Assembly (NCBI GenBank): GCA_958421275.1
Contig: CATZLI010000001.1
Coordinates: forward strand, 62,001-126,000
DNA length: 64,000 bases
Source: an uncultured Collinsella sp.
GTDB lineage: Bacteria > Actinomycetota > Coriobacteriia > Coriobacteriales > Coriobacteriaceae
Direction: 5' to 3'
This document shows, piece after piece, positions 34,591 through 41,928 of the stretch. Each line of letters opens with the position of its first letter. The first letter of the stretch is position 1. Made by a program: the position numbers and the translations under genes. Below the pieces are notes generated by a model. The model made no database searches and was not told the DNA's origin. It saw only the letters and a list, made by a program, of their open reading frames with translations.

Positions 34591-34629
34591 GGCTATGCCG
34601 GCAAAGCAGGTTATGCAGAAGGGGAGAGC

Positions 34630-35256
34630 ATGAAGAAGCTGTATCTACTCCGCCACGGTCAGACGGAGTTCAACGTCAAAAAGCTGGTCCAGGGCCGCTG
34701 CGATTCACCGCTCACCGACTTAGGCCGTCAGCAAGCCGGGATGGCAGCCGCATGGCTCAAAGCCCACGGCGTCGTCCCCGACAAAGTGGTCTCATCACCC
34801 TTAGGCCGAGCCATGGACACGGCAAGTCTCGTCGCATGCGAGCTCCTCGGCCCGGACGCAGCAGCCGAGCCCTGCGAAGGCATTATCGAGCGCTGCTACG
34901 GCTCCTTCGAAGAAGGCCCGCACGGCGCGCTGCCCACCGACGTCTGGGATCCGGGCGAGGACCTGGTCCCCTTCGGAGGAGAAGGAAGCCAGGCGCTGCA
35001 AGAACGTATGGTGGATGCGCTTACCAATATCATGGGCTCCGAGGGCATCGAAACCCTTCTAGCAGTAAGCCACGGCAGCGCCAGCCGCCAATTTATCAAG
35101 GCCGCAGCCCCAGAGGGCTTCGAGCTCCCAACAAAACTCCCCAACTGCGCCATCATGATCTTCGATTTCGATGAGGCAAAGCCACAAGCAGAAGGCGAAC
35201 CGTCCCAATGCAAGTTCACCCTCCAGCAAATAGTGGACCCCCAACAAAGTCATTAG
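34630..35256 (+). CDS. Histidine phosphatase (phosphoglycerate mutase-like)
   Basis: The protein belongs to the histidine phosphatase clan; LYLLRHGQTEFNVKKLVQGR near the N-terminus holds the phospho-accepting His, and AVSHGSASRQFI near residue 142 has the second His. At 208 residues it resembles small cofactor-dependent phosphatases rather than glycolytic GpmA. Its third codon positions are rich in A and C, unlike the genes on both sides, and much like the last third of the aminotransferase gene at 4567-4970. Both genes lie immediately before a fold-back element. Substrate unknown. Confidence 0.82.
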   Translation: MKKLYLLRHGQTEFNVKKLVQGRCDSPLTDLGRQQAGMAAAWLKAHGVVPDKVVSSPLGRAMDTASLVACELLGPDAAAEPCEGIIERCYGSFEEGPHGALPTDVWDPGEDLVPFGGEGSQALQERMVDALTNIMGSEGIETLLAVSHGSASRQFIKAAAPEGFELPTKLPNCAIMIFDFDEAKPQAEGEPSQCKFTLQQIVDPQQSH

Positions 35257-35291
35257 CCTGAGCGAGCAAGGTTTAGCAGACATCAACGTGG

Positions 35292-35456
35292 CGTTCCCAG
35301 TGTGCGGCGGAGGGGGCGGGCCTGAGACATATTAAGGTTGTCGCGAGTTCCGCACGAACAGGAGAGCACTTAATGTGCTCTCCGTCGTGAGCAGGACTGT
35401 AGAGCAGCAACCTTAATATGTCTCAGGCCCGCCCCCTCCGCCGCACACTGGGAACG
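35292..35456. repeat. Fold-back element, copy 3, with perfect 49-bp arms (upstream of rplC)
   Basis: Positions 35292-35340 and 35408-35456 are a perfect 49-of-49 inverted repeat. The 67-nt core (35341-35407) matches copy 2 closely (TCGCGAGTTCCGCACG at the start, CACTTAATGTG at the centre, GCAGGACTGTAGAGCAG at the end), with an inner hairpin GGAGAGCAC/GTGCTCTCC. It lies 36 bp after the phosphatase gene and 51 bp before the rplC motif. It takes up much of the 459-bp gap 35257-35715. Confidence 0.92.
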
Positions 35457-35506
35457 TGCCACGCACTTTACCTGCGTAAACAATGTGAGTGAAATATGAA
35501 TCTCGA

Positions 35507-35532
35507 TGGATACGCCCGCAGCCGTGTATACT
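35507..35532 (+). promoter_or_regulatory. Shared ribosomal-operon motif and likely promoter, rplC copy
   Basis: TGGATACGCCCGCAGCCGTG is followed by TATACT (35527-35532), a good -10 box. TGGATA to TATACT spacing is 14 bp, so no standard -35 box is present. The same block occurs before rplB. Confidence 0.6.
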
Positions 35533-35644
35533 AAACAGCTGTGTGTAACCAGGGGAGTATTCTGGCTGGACAAAATGCCTGCTTAATAGGGTTGTCAGGT
35601 AGTCCGGGCGAAATACAAGGCTGGGGAGCACGTCGTGTAAGTAG

Positions 35645-35696
35645 TGGTCCTCTAGGGGCGTACGCTCGGTGGTGTACGCATTGTCCCAAGACCACG
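35645..35696 (+). ncRNA. Structured leader before rplC, candidate autoregulatory RNA
   Basis: GTGGTC (35645-35650) pairs with GACCAC (35691-35696), and inside it GCGTAC (35659-35664) pairs with GTACGC (35675-35680). The outer stem ends 19 nt before the rplC start codon, where it could control ribosome access. In other bacteria the S10 operon leader is bound by L4. That identity here is inference. Confidence 0.5.
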
Positions 35697-35715
35697 CGAG
35701 AGTTGGGATCATATC

Positions 35716-36336
35716 TTGATCAGCATGATTCTCGGCCGCAAGATTGGCATGACCCAGGTTTGGGACGAGGACGACAACGTCGTTCCCGTCACGGTCATCC
35801 AGGCTGGCCCCTGCGCTGTCTCGCAGGTTAAAACTCAGGCAACCGACGGCTATGACGCCGTCCAGATCGGTTTCGGCGACATCAAGGCCAAGAACGTGAA
35901 CAAGCCCATGGCTGGTCACTTCGCCAAGGCTGGCGTCGAGCCTGTCCGCTTCCTTCGTGAGGTCCGCGTCGAGAACGGCGAGGAGCACAAGGTCGGCGAG
36001 GTCGTCACCGTCGCTGATTTCGCTGATGTCGAGAAGGTCGACGTCATCGGTACCTCCAAGGGTAAGGGCTTCCAGGGTCGCATCAAGCGCTGGGGTCAGC
36101 GCCGCGGTCCTATGACGCATGGTTCTCACTTCCAGCGTCACCCCGGTTCTATCGGTCAGTGCGCCTATCCTGCGCGCGTCCTCAAGGGCGTCAAGATGGC
36201 CGGTCACATGGGTAACGAGCGCGTTACCGTCAAGAACCTTTCCGTTGTCCGCATCGATGCCGAGCAGAACCTCATCTTGGTCAAGGGCGCTGTCCCGGGT
36301 GCCAAGAATGGTCTCGTCGCCATCCGTATGGCCTAA
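35716..36336 (+). CDS. rplC: 50S ribosomal protein L3
   Basis: L3 helps start 50S assembly near the peptidyl-transferase centre. The 206 residues begin [20 protein letters not shown] and include the conserved loop [20 protein letters not shown]. The start is TTG at 35716, eight bases after GGGA; ATG at 35725 is too far from a ribosome site but cannot be excluded. It is the first gene of the truncated S10 cluster, because rpsJ is elsewhere. Confidence 0.96.
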   Translation: MISMILGRKIGMTQVWDEDDNVVPVTVIQAGPCAVSQVKTQATDGYDAVQIGFGDIKAKNVNKPMAGHFAKAGVEPVRFLREVRVENGEEHKVGEVVTVADFADVEKVDVIGTSKGKGFQGRIKRWGQRRGPMTHGSHFQRHPGSIGQCAYPARVLKGVKMAGHMGNERVTVKNLSVVRIDAEQNLILVKGAVPGAKNGLVAIRMA

Positions 36337-36382
36337 GGGCCCAGCCCATTTAGCCCAGCGTCATACCAAGGAGAACACTTAA

Positions 36383-37009
36383 ATGGCAAAGTTTGAAGTA
36401 AAGAACAGCGAGGGCAAGAAGGTCGCCGAGGCCGAGCTCGCCGCTGAGGTGTACGGCATCGAGCCGAACATCCACGTTATGCACCACATCGTCAAGTGCC
36501 AGATGGCCTCTTGGCGTCAGGGCACCCAGTCCGCTAAGGGCCGCTCTGAGGTTTCCGGTGGCGGCAAGAAGCCTTGGCGTCAGAAGGGCACCGGCCGTGC
36601 CCGCCAGGGTTCCATCCGTGCTGCCCAGTGGCGTCACGGTGGCGTTGTCTTCGCCCCCAAGCCCCGTTCCTACGCTAAGCGTATGAACAACAAGGAGGTC
36701 AAGCTGGCTATGCGCTCCGCGCTGTCCGCCAAGCTGGCCGATGGCGAGCTCGTGCTCGTCGACGACTACGGCTTCGAGAAGCCTTCCACCAAGGCTGCCG
36801 TCGCCATGCTCAAGGCTCTCGGCCTTGAGGGCAAGCGTCTGACCATCATCGTTCGCGATGAGGACGTCAACGCCTACCTGTCGTTCCGCAACATTCCCAA
36901 GACGTTCATCATCACCGCTGACGAGGCCAACACCTACGATCTCGTCAACAACAACGCCGTGCTGATGCCCGCCGACATCGCCGCTCACTTCGGGGAGGTG
37001 CTTGCATAA
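36383..37009 (+). CDS. rplD: 50S ribosomal protein L4
   Basis: L4 binds 23S rRNA and lines the exit tunnel; in enterobacteria it also represses its operon. The 208 residues contain the tunnel loop WRQKGTGRARQGSIRAAQWR (about residues 69-88) and GGVVFAPKPRSYAKRMN. The ATG follows AAGGAG. rplW starts on the base after its stop codon. Confidence 0.96.
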   Translation: MAKFEVKNSEGKKVAEAELAAEVYGIEPNIHVMHHIVKCQMASWRQGTQSAKGRSEVSGGGKKPWRQKGTGRARQGSIRAAQWRHGGVVFAPKPRSYAKRMNNKEVKLAMRSALSAKLADGELVLVDDYGFEKPSTKAAVAMLKALGLEGKRLTIIVRDEDVNAYLSFRNIPKTFIITADEANTYDLVNNNAVLMPADIAAHFGEVLA

Positions 37010-37297
37010 ATGACCGCCCACGAGATCATCATCCGTCCGATCGTGTCCGAGCGTTCCTTCTCCGGCATGGAGCTGAACAAGTACACGTTCGAGGTCGCCA
37101 AGGATGCTAACAAGTATCAGATCAAGGACGCTGTCGAGGAGATCTTCGGCGTCAAGGTCGTTCGCGTGAACACCCTGACGGTCAAGCCCAAGACCAAGCG
37201 CGTGCGCTATGTCGCCGGTAAGACCCGTTCTTGGAAGAAGGCCATCGTCACGCTGGCCGAGGGCGACACCATCGAGGTCTTTGGCAACCAGGCCTAA
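37010..37297 (+). CDS. rplW: 50S ribosomal protein L23
   Basis: L23 lies at the tunnel exit and docks trigger factor and SRP. The 95 residues include IIIRPIVSERSF, YTFEVAKDANKYQIKDAVE and VNTLTVKPKTKR, all typical. The ATG directly follows the rplD stop and GGGGAGG lies upstream within rplD. Confidence 0.96.
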   Translation: MTAHEIIIRPIVSERSFSGMELNKYTFEVAKDANKYQIKDAVEEIFGVKVVRVNTLTVKPKTKRVRYVAGKTRSWKKAIVTLAEGDTIEVFGNQA

Positions 37298-37315
37298 GAC
37301 TCGCTGCTGTTGAGT

Positions 37316-37351
37316 GAGCTCATGCCTCCCAAAAAGGGGAGGCGAGAGCTC
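37316..37351 (+). terminator. Hairpin between rplW and rplB, possible attenuator
   Basis: GAGCTC (37316-37321) pairs with 37346-37351, and GCCTCCC (37324-37330) with GGGAGGC (37337-37343), followed by AAGGTTTTG. It may end part of the transcription before a new promoter for rplB. Confidence 0.55.
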
Positions 37352-37371
37352 AAGGTTTTGGGCGTATAAAA

Positions 37372-37397
37372 TGGACACGCCCGGAACCGTGTATACG
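37372..37397 (+). promoter_or_regulatory. Shared ribosomal-operon motif and likely internal promoter, rplB copy
   Basis: TGGACACGCCCGGAACCGTG is followed by TATACG (37392-37397), 14 bp after TGGACA as in the rplC copy. It stands 80 bp before rplB, directly after a terminator-like hairpin. Confidence 0.55.
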
Positions 37398-37476
37398 TCC
37401 GGTGTCATCGCACCCGAGGCAGAACCTCGAATCCCTGTCTGCGATGGCTAACGGATTCCTATTGAAAGGGATTGTA

Positions 37477-38307
37477 ATGGCTGTAAAGCACCTTAAGCCG
37501 ACCTCCGCTGGTAGGCGTTGGCAGACGATCTCCGACTTCTCCGAGATCACCTGCACCAAGCCCGAGAAGTCTCTTCTCGAGCCCCTGCCCAAGAAGGCCG
37601 GTCGTAACAACAACGGCCGCATCACCACCCGCCACCAGGGCGGCGGCGTGAAGCGTCGTTACCGCGTGATCGACTTCAAGCGCAACAAGGACGGCGTGCC
37701 CGCCAAGGTCGCCACGATCGAGTACGATCCGAACCGTTCCGCTCGCATCGCTCTGCTGCACTACGCTGACGGTGAGAAGCGCTACATCCTGGCCCCCAAG
37801 GGCCTCGAGGTCGGTCAGACCATCATGTCCGGTTCTGACGCCGACATCAAGCCGGGCAACGCTCTGCCCCTCGCCGACATCCCCGTCGGTACGCTCATCC
37901 ACGCCGTCGAGTTCCAGCCGGGCAAGGGCGCTGCTATCGCCCGTTCCGCCGGTAACTCCTGCCAGCTGATGGGTAAGGAGGGCAAGTACGCCATCGTCCG
38001 TATGCCTTCCTCCGAGATGCGCCGCATCCTCGTTACCTGCCGCGCCACCGTCGGTGAGGTCGGCAACGCCGATCACTCCAACATCGTCATCGGCAAGGCC
38101 GGCCGTAAGCGTCACATGAACGTGCGCCCGACCGTCCGCGGTACCGTCATGAACCCTGTCGACCACCCGCACGGCGGTGGCGAGGGCAAGAACCACACCT
38201 CTGGTCGTCCCTCCGTTACCCCCTGGGGTAAGCCGACGAAGGGCCTTCGTACGCGCAAGAAGAAGAAGGTCTCGAACCAGCACATCATTCGTCGCCGTAA
38301 GAAGTAA
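37477..38307 (+). CDS. rplB: 50S ribosomal protein L2
   Basis: L2 is needed for subunit joining and peptidyl transfer. From ATG at 37477 (after GAAAGGG) the 276 residues begin [17 protein letters not shown] and include [18 protein letters not shown] and [11 protein letters not shown], the functional C-terminal loop. A longer open frame from 37402 adds residues unlike L2 and is rejected. Confidence 0.97.
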   Translation: MAVKHLKPTSAGRRWQTISDFSEITCTKPEKSLLEPLPKKAGRNNNGRITTRHQGGGVKRRYRVIDFKRNKDGVPAKVATIEYDPNRSARIALLHYADGEKRYILAPKGLEVGQTIMSGSDADIKPGNALPLADIPVGTLIHAVEFQPGKGAAIARSAGNSCQLMGKEGKYAIVRMPSSEMRRILVTCRATVGEVGNADHSNIVIGKAGRKRHMNVRPTVRGTVMNPVDHPHGGGEGKNHTSGRPSVTPWGKPTKGLRTRKKKKVSNQHIIRRRKK

Positions 38308-38339
38308 TTTCGGATACCGAGTTTTAGGAGAAAGCACTT

Positions 38340-38600
38340 ATGAGCAGAAGTCTCAAAAAGGGCCCGTTCGTGGAGACTCGCCTTCTCTCGCGTATCACCG
38401 CGATGAACGAGGCTGGCAAGAAGGACGTCGTGAAGACCTGGTCCCGCGCGTCCACCATCTTCCCCGAGATGGTTGGTCACACCATCGCCGTCCACGACGG
38501 CCGCAAGCATGTGCCCGTGTATGTTACCGAGTCCATGGTTGGTCACAAGCTCGGCGAGTTCGCGCCGACTCGTACGTTCCGTGGCCACAAGGCCAAATAG
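38340..38600 (+). CDS. rpsS: 30S ribosomal protein S19
   Basis: S19 binds the 16S head near S13. The 86 residues start [16 protein letters not shown] and contain [20 protein letters not shown] and [13 protein letters not shown], the full family pattern. ATG follows AGGAG. It is 32 bp after rplB. Confidence 0.97.
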   Translation: MSRSLKKGPFVETRLLSRITAMNEAGKKDVVKTWSRASTIFPEMVGHTIAVHDGRKHVPVYVTESMVGHKLGEFAPTRTFRGHKAK

Positions 38601-38614
38601 GGGGTTAACCGTAA

Positions 38615-38986
38615 ATGGCAACTAAGTCTATTGAAACTGAGGCCACCGAGGTTCGCGCCGTCGCTAAGTACGTGCGTGTTTCCCCCAGCAAGGCCCGCCT
38701 GGTGGTCGATCTGATCCGCCGCAAGCCTGTCGCTCAGGCCTTCGACATCCTCCACTTCTGCGACCGCGCCGTCGCCGTGGATGTCGAGAAGGTTCTCCGT
38801 TCCGCCGTTGCGAACGCCGAGAACAACAACGGTCTGCGTGCCGACAACCTGGTTGTCGCCGCTGCCTATGTTGACGAGGGTCCGACGCTTAAGCGCATCC
38901 GTCCCCGCGCCAAGGGTTCCGCTTCTCGCATTCTGAAGCGTACTTCCCACATCACCGTCGTCGTTGCTCCTCGAAAGGAGGCGTAA
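38615..38986 (+). CDS. rplV: 50S ribosomal protein L22
   Basis: L22 shapes the exit tunnel and contributes to macrolide response. The 123 residues show [20 protein letters not shown] and the tunnel hairpin [20 protein letters not shown]; the tail is short. The ATG is 14 bp after rpsS. Confidence 0.96.
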   Translation: MATKSIETEATEVRAVAKYVRVSPSKARLVVDLIRRKPVAQAFDILHFCDRAVAVDVEKVLRSAVANAENNNGLRADNLVVAAAYVDEGPTLKRIRPRAKGSASRILKRTSHITVVVAPRKEA

Positions 38987-38992
38987 AGCTGT

Positions 38993-39703
38993 ATGGGTCA
39001 GAAAGTCTACCCCACCGGCTTCCGTCTTGGCATCACCGAGAACTGGCGCTCCCGCTGGTTCGCAGAGAAGGATTACGCTAAGACCCTCGGTAACGATCTC
39101 GAGATCCGCAAGTACCTCGAGAAGCGTCTTTCCCGCGCAGCTGTCTCCCGCGTCGAGATCGAGCGCGCTGGCGACAAGGTGAAGGTCATCATCCTCACCG
39201 CTCGCCCTGGCGTTGTCATCGGTAAGAAGGGTGCCGAGATCGATACCCTCCGCACCGAGCTCGAGAAGGTTGCTGGCGTCTCCAAGGGCCAGCTCTCCGT
39301 CGACGTTGTCGAGATCAAGCGCCCCGAGCTCGACGCCAACCTCGTTGCTCAGTCTATCGCCGAGCAGCTCGAGGGCCGCGTTGCCTTCCGTCGCGCCATG
39401 CGCAAGGCTGTCCAGTCCGCCCGCAAGGCCGGCGCTAAGGGCATCCGTATCCAGTGCTCCGGTCGTCTCGGCGGTGCCGAGATGGGCCGTCGTGAGTGGT
39501 ACCGTGAGGGTCGCGTGCCTCTGCACACCCTCCGTGCCAAGATCGACTACGGCACGGCTGTCGCCAGCACCACCATGGGCGCTTGCGGCGTGAAGGTCTG
39601 GATCTACCTGGGCGAGAAGCTCCCGGGCCAGCCTGTTCCCAACCCTGCACTCGAGGGCTCTTCCCGTCCTCGTCGTCGTAACTCCGAGAGGAGGGGTCAG
39701 TAG
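38993..39703 (+). CDS. rpsC: 30S ribosomal protein S3
   Basis: S3 forms part of the mRNA entry channel. The 236 residues include [18 protein letters not shown], the KH signature [12 protein letters not shown] and the C-terminal [28 protein letters not shown] lies upstream. Its TAG stop overlaps the GTG start of rplP by one base. Confidence 0.97.
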   Translation: MGQKVYPTGFRLGITENWRSRWFAEKDYAKTLGNDLEIRKYLEKRLSRAAVSRVEIERAGDKVKVIILTARPGVVIGKKGAEIDTLRTELEKVAGVSKGQLSVDVVEIKRPELDANLVAQSIAEQLEGRVAFRRAMRKAVQSARKAGAKGIRIQCSGRLGGAEMGRREWYREGRVPLHTLRAKIDYGTAVASTTMGACGVKVWIYLGEKLPGQPVPNPALEGSSRPRRRNSERRGQ

Positions 39704-40206
39704 TGCTTGCCCCTAAGCGTATTCTTCACCGCAAGGTGCAGCGTGGCTCCATGAAGGGCCAGGCCAAGGGTAATACCGAGCTGCATTTCGGCGAGTTTGG
39801 TATCCAGGCTCTCGAGGCCCATTGGATTACCAACCGTCAGATCGAGGCCGCTCGTATTGCCATGACCCGCTACATGAAGCGTGGCGGTCGTGTCTACATC
39901 ACGATCTTCCCCGATAAGCCCATCACCAAGAAGCCTGCCGAGACTCGCATGGGTTCTGGTAAGGGTAACCCCGAGGAGTGGGTGGCCGTCGTCAAGCCCG
40001 GCCGCATCATGTTCGAGGTCAAGGGCGTGCCCGAGGAGGTCGCTCGCGAGGCTCTGCGTCTTGCACAGCACAAGCTTCCCATCAAGACCAAGATTGTTGC
40101 TGCCAAGAACGCTGAGCAGCGCATCGAGAAGGAGATGGCTGAGGAGGCCGCTCTCGAGGCCAAGTGGGCTGCTGAGGACGCCGCCGCCGCCAAGGAGGAG
40201 AACTAA
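39703..40206 (+). CDS. rplP: 50S ribosomal protein L16 with acidic C-terminal extension
   Basis: L16 supports the A site and tRNA movement. The core ([58 protein letters not shown]) is conventional. At 167 residues it is about 30 longer than the usual 137-140, the extra being a charged Ala/Glu-rich tail ([20 protein letters not shown]) likely to be helical or disordered. The start is GTG at 39703, overlapping the rpsC stop. Confidence 0.95.
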   Translation: MLAPKRILHRKVQRGSMKGQAKGNTELHFGEFGIQALEAHWITNRQIEAARIAMTRYMKRGGRVYITIFPDKPITKKPAETRMGSGKGNPEEWVAVVKPGRIMFEVKGVPEEVAREALRLAQHKLPIKTKIVAAKNAEQRIEKEMAEEAALEAKWAAEDAAAAKEEN

Positions 40207-40421
40207 TGAAGCCCGCAGAGATTCGTGAGCTCTCGGACGCTCAGCTCGTTGAGAAGCTGAAGGAAATGCGCGCCGAGCTCTTTAACCTTCGTTTCCAGAT
40301 GGCCACCAGCCAGCTGGACAACACCGCTCGCGTCAACACCGTGAAGAAGGACATCGCTCGCGTCCTCACGGAGCAGCGCGCCCGCGAGATCGCAGCGGAG
40401 AAGTCCGCTGTCGCCGAGTAG
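40206..40421 (+). CDS. rpmC: 50S ribosomal protein L29
   Basis: L29 sits at the tunnel exit beside L23. The 71 residues form the two-helix protein with LRFQMATSQLDNTARVNTVK (written here as L-R-F-Q onward, about residues 29-48). The ATG overlaps the rplP stop by one base, so translation is coupled. Confidence 0.95.
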   Translation: MKPAEIRELSDAQLVEKLKEMRAELFNLRFQMATSQLDNTARVNTVKKDIARVLTEQRAREIAAEKSAVAE

Positions 40422-40437
40422 GACCTAAGGAGAGAAC

Positions 40438-40698
40438 ATGACTGATTCGCGTAACTCGCGTAAGGTCCGTACGGGTGTCGTTACCTCCGTCTCCGGTGCC
40501 AAGACCATCGTTGTCACCATCACCGAGCGCAAGCGTCACCCCAAGTACGGCAAGATGATGACCAGCTCCAAGAAGCTGCACGCTCACGACGAGGAGTGCA
40601 CGGCTGGCGTGGGCGACACCGTCCGCGTTATGGAGACCCGTCCTATGTCCAAGATGAAGCGTTGGCGCCTCATCGAGGTCGTCGAGCGCGCTAAATAA
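40438..40698 (+). CDS. rpsQ: 30S ribosomal protein S17
   Basis: S17 is a primary 16S-binding OB-fold protein. The 86 residues show RKVRTGVVTSVSGAKTIVVT, RHPKYGKMMTSSKKLHAHDE and ETRPMSKMKRWRLIEVVE. ATG after AAGGAG. A 118-bp gap with a strong fold separates it from rplN. Confidence 0.96.
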   Translation: MTDSRNSRKVRTGVVTSVSGAKTIVVTITERKRHPKYGKMMTSSKKLHAHDEECTAGVGDTVRVMETRPMSKMKRWRLIEVVERAK

Positions 40699-40725
40699 GC
40701 AGTCGCTCTTACGACTTGTACGTTT

Positions 40726-40791
40726 CCGAAGATGTGCGTATGCCTGGCTTGCATACCACGGGCCGCATAAAGGCTGCGCACCTCTCTTCGG
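40726..40791 (+). ncRNA. Structured RNA between rpsQ and rplN, candidate leader
   Basis: CCGAAGA (40726-40732) pairs with TCTTCGG (40785-40791), TGCG (40735-40738) with CGCA (40777-40780), and an inner hairpin GTATGC (40738-40743) with GCATAC (40751-40756) shares its first G with the TGCG strand. Spaces this long are unusual inside this operon, and no ORF is seen in it, so a regulatory or processing structure is likely. Confidence 0.5.
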
Positions 40792-40816
40792 TTCTTAGTT
40801 CGGAGGAACATCTACC

Positions 40817-41185
40817 ATGATTCAGATGCAAACCATGCTGAACGTCGCCGACAACTCCGGCGCTCGCAAGATTCGCTGCATCAAGGTGCTTGGCGGTTCC
40901 AAGCGTCGTTATGCAGGCATCGGCGATGTGTTCATCGGTGCTGTCCAGGAGGCTACCCCTGGCGCCAACGTCAAGAAGAAGGACGTTGTCCGTTGCGTCG
41001 TCGTTCGCACCGTTAAGGAGATCCGCCGCAAGGATGGCTCCTACATTCGCTTTGATGAGAACGCCTGCGTTGTCATCAACAACGATGGTTCGCCCGTCGG
41101 CACCCGTATCTTCGGGCCTGTCGCTCGCGAGCTTCGTGACAAGAAGTACATGAAGATCGTCTCGCTCGCTCCCGAGACCCTGTAG
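40817..41185 (+). CDS. rplN: 50S ribosomal protein L14
   Basis: L14 lies at the subunit interface. The 122 residues start [20 protein letters not shown] and include [20 protein letters not shown] and [19 protein letters not shown], the normal family pattern and length. ATG after GGAGGAAC. Confidence 0.97.
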   Translation: MIQMQTMLNVADNSGARKIRCIKVLGGSKRRYAGIGDVFIGAVQEATPGANVKKKDVVRCVVVRTVKEIRRKDGSYIRFDENACVVINNDGSPVGTRIFGPVARELRDKKYMKIVSLAPETL

Positions 41186-41198
41186 TTAGGGGAGATAT

Positions 41199-41504
41199 AT
41201 GTATATCAAGAAGGGCGATAAGGTCCAGGTTCTCTCTGGTAAGGATCGCGGCAAGCAGGGCGTTGTCCTGCGTGCTCTTCCCGCCGAGAACAAGGTCGTT
41301 GTCGAGGGCGTTTCGGTCGTCAAGAAGGCCGTCAAGCCCAACGCTGCCAACCAGCAGGGCGGCATCGTTTCGCAGGAGGCTCCCATCGACGCCTCCAACG
41401 TCAATCTCGTTTGCCCCGAGTGCGGTAAGGTTACCCGCGTCGGTCACGAGAAGGACGGCAAGAACAAGCTGCGCGTCTGCAAGAAGTGCGGCCACAAGTT
41501 CTAA
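41199..41504 (+). CDS. rplX: 50S ribosomal protein L24 (zinc-ribbon type)
   Basis: L24 starts 50S assembly. The 101 residues have the KOW motif near the start ([20 protein letters not shown]) and a C-terminal zinc ribbon with CPECGK and CKKCGH, the four-Cys form found in many bacteria. It starts 13 bp after rplN. It is the last gene here: a strong terminator follows and rplE is absent. Confidence 0.96.
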   Translation: MYIKKGDKVQVLSGKDRGKQGVVLRALPAENKVVVEGVSVVKKAVKPNAANQQGGIVSQEAPIDASNVNLVCPECGKVTRVGHEKDGKNKLRVCKKCGHKF

Positions 41505-41530
41505 GCTGCCCGCAACATCAAGTTGCTAGC

Positions 41531-41570
41531 AAAGGCCCGGATGCCCCACGGCACCCGGGCCTTTTTCTAT
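41531..41570 (+). terminator. Terminator after rplX
   Basis: AAAGGCCCGGATGCC pairs with GGCACCCGGGCCTTT, with one mismatch, followed by TTCT. The ribosomal cluster ends here. Confidence 0.92.
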
Positions 41571-41749
41571 CCCTACTCATTGGGGACAGACTTAAATGAC
41601 CAGTCGTTGGGGGGACAGTCTCTATGTGCCGGCAGTTTGGGACGATCCTTTGATGTCTGATGCCCCCAGAGGGGTGAAGTAATACAGCTGGGTCTGTCTT
41701 TTAGGGCTTTGGTGTTCCGCCCCTTTATGTTTCACAAGGATCGTCGCAT

Positions 41750-41791
41750 GCGCATTTACGCGCATAGCCTTGCGCGACAATGCGCATAGCC
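41750..41791 (+). promoter_or_regulatory. GCGCAT repeats upstream of the oxidoreductase operon
   Basis: GCGCATAGCC occurs at 41760-41769 and 41782-41791, 22 bp apart, with a further GCGCAT at 41750. They may be operators for the DeoR-type regulator encoded in the same operon. The rest of the 424-bp gap 41505-41928 holds the rplX terminator and two GGGGACAG tags (41582, 41611), but no convincing gene. Confidence 0.35.
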
Positions 41792-41928
41792 GCGCAAACA
41801 TCTGCCAACTATGGCTAAATAATGACCGATAAGCAAATAAATACGCAAACACGAGCAGATACGCGCGCAATTGTGCGACTATAGGTTTGTTAGAAATGAA
41901 GGACTTCCGATGACTCAGGAGGCACATC

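Noticed and set aside
37402..37476. Longer N-terminus for L2
   Set aside because: The extra 25 residues do not resemble L2, overlap the internal promoter region, and the ATG at 37477 has a good ribosome site.
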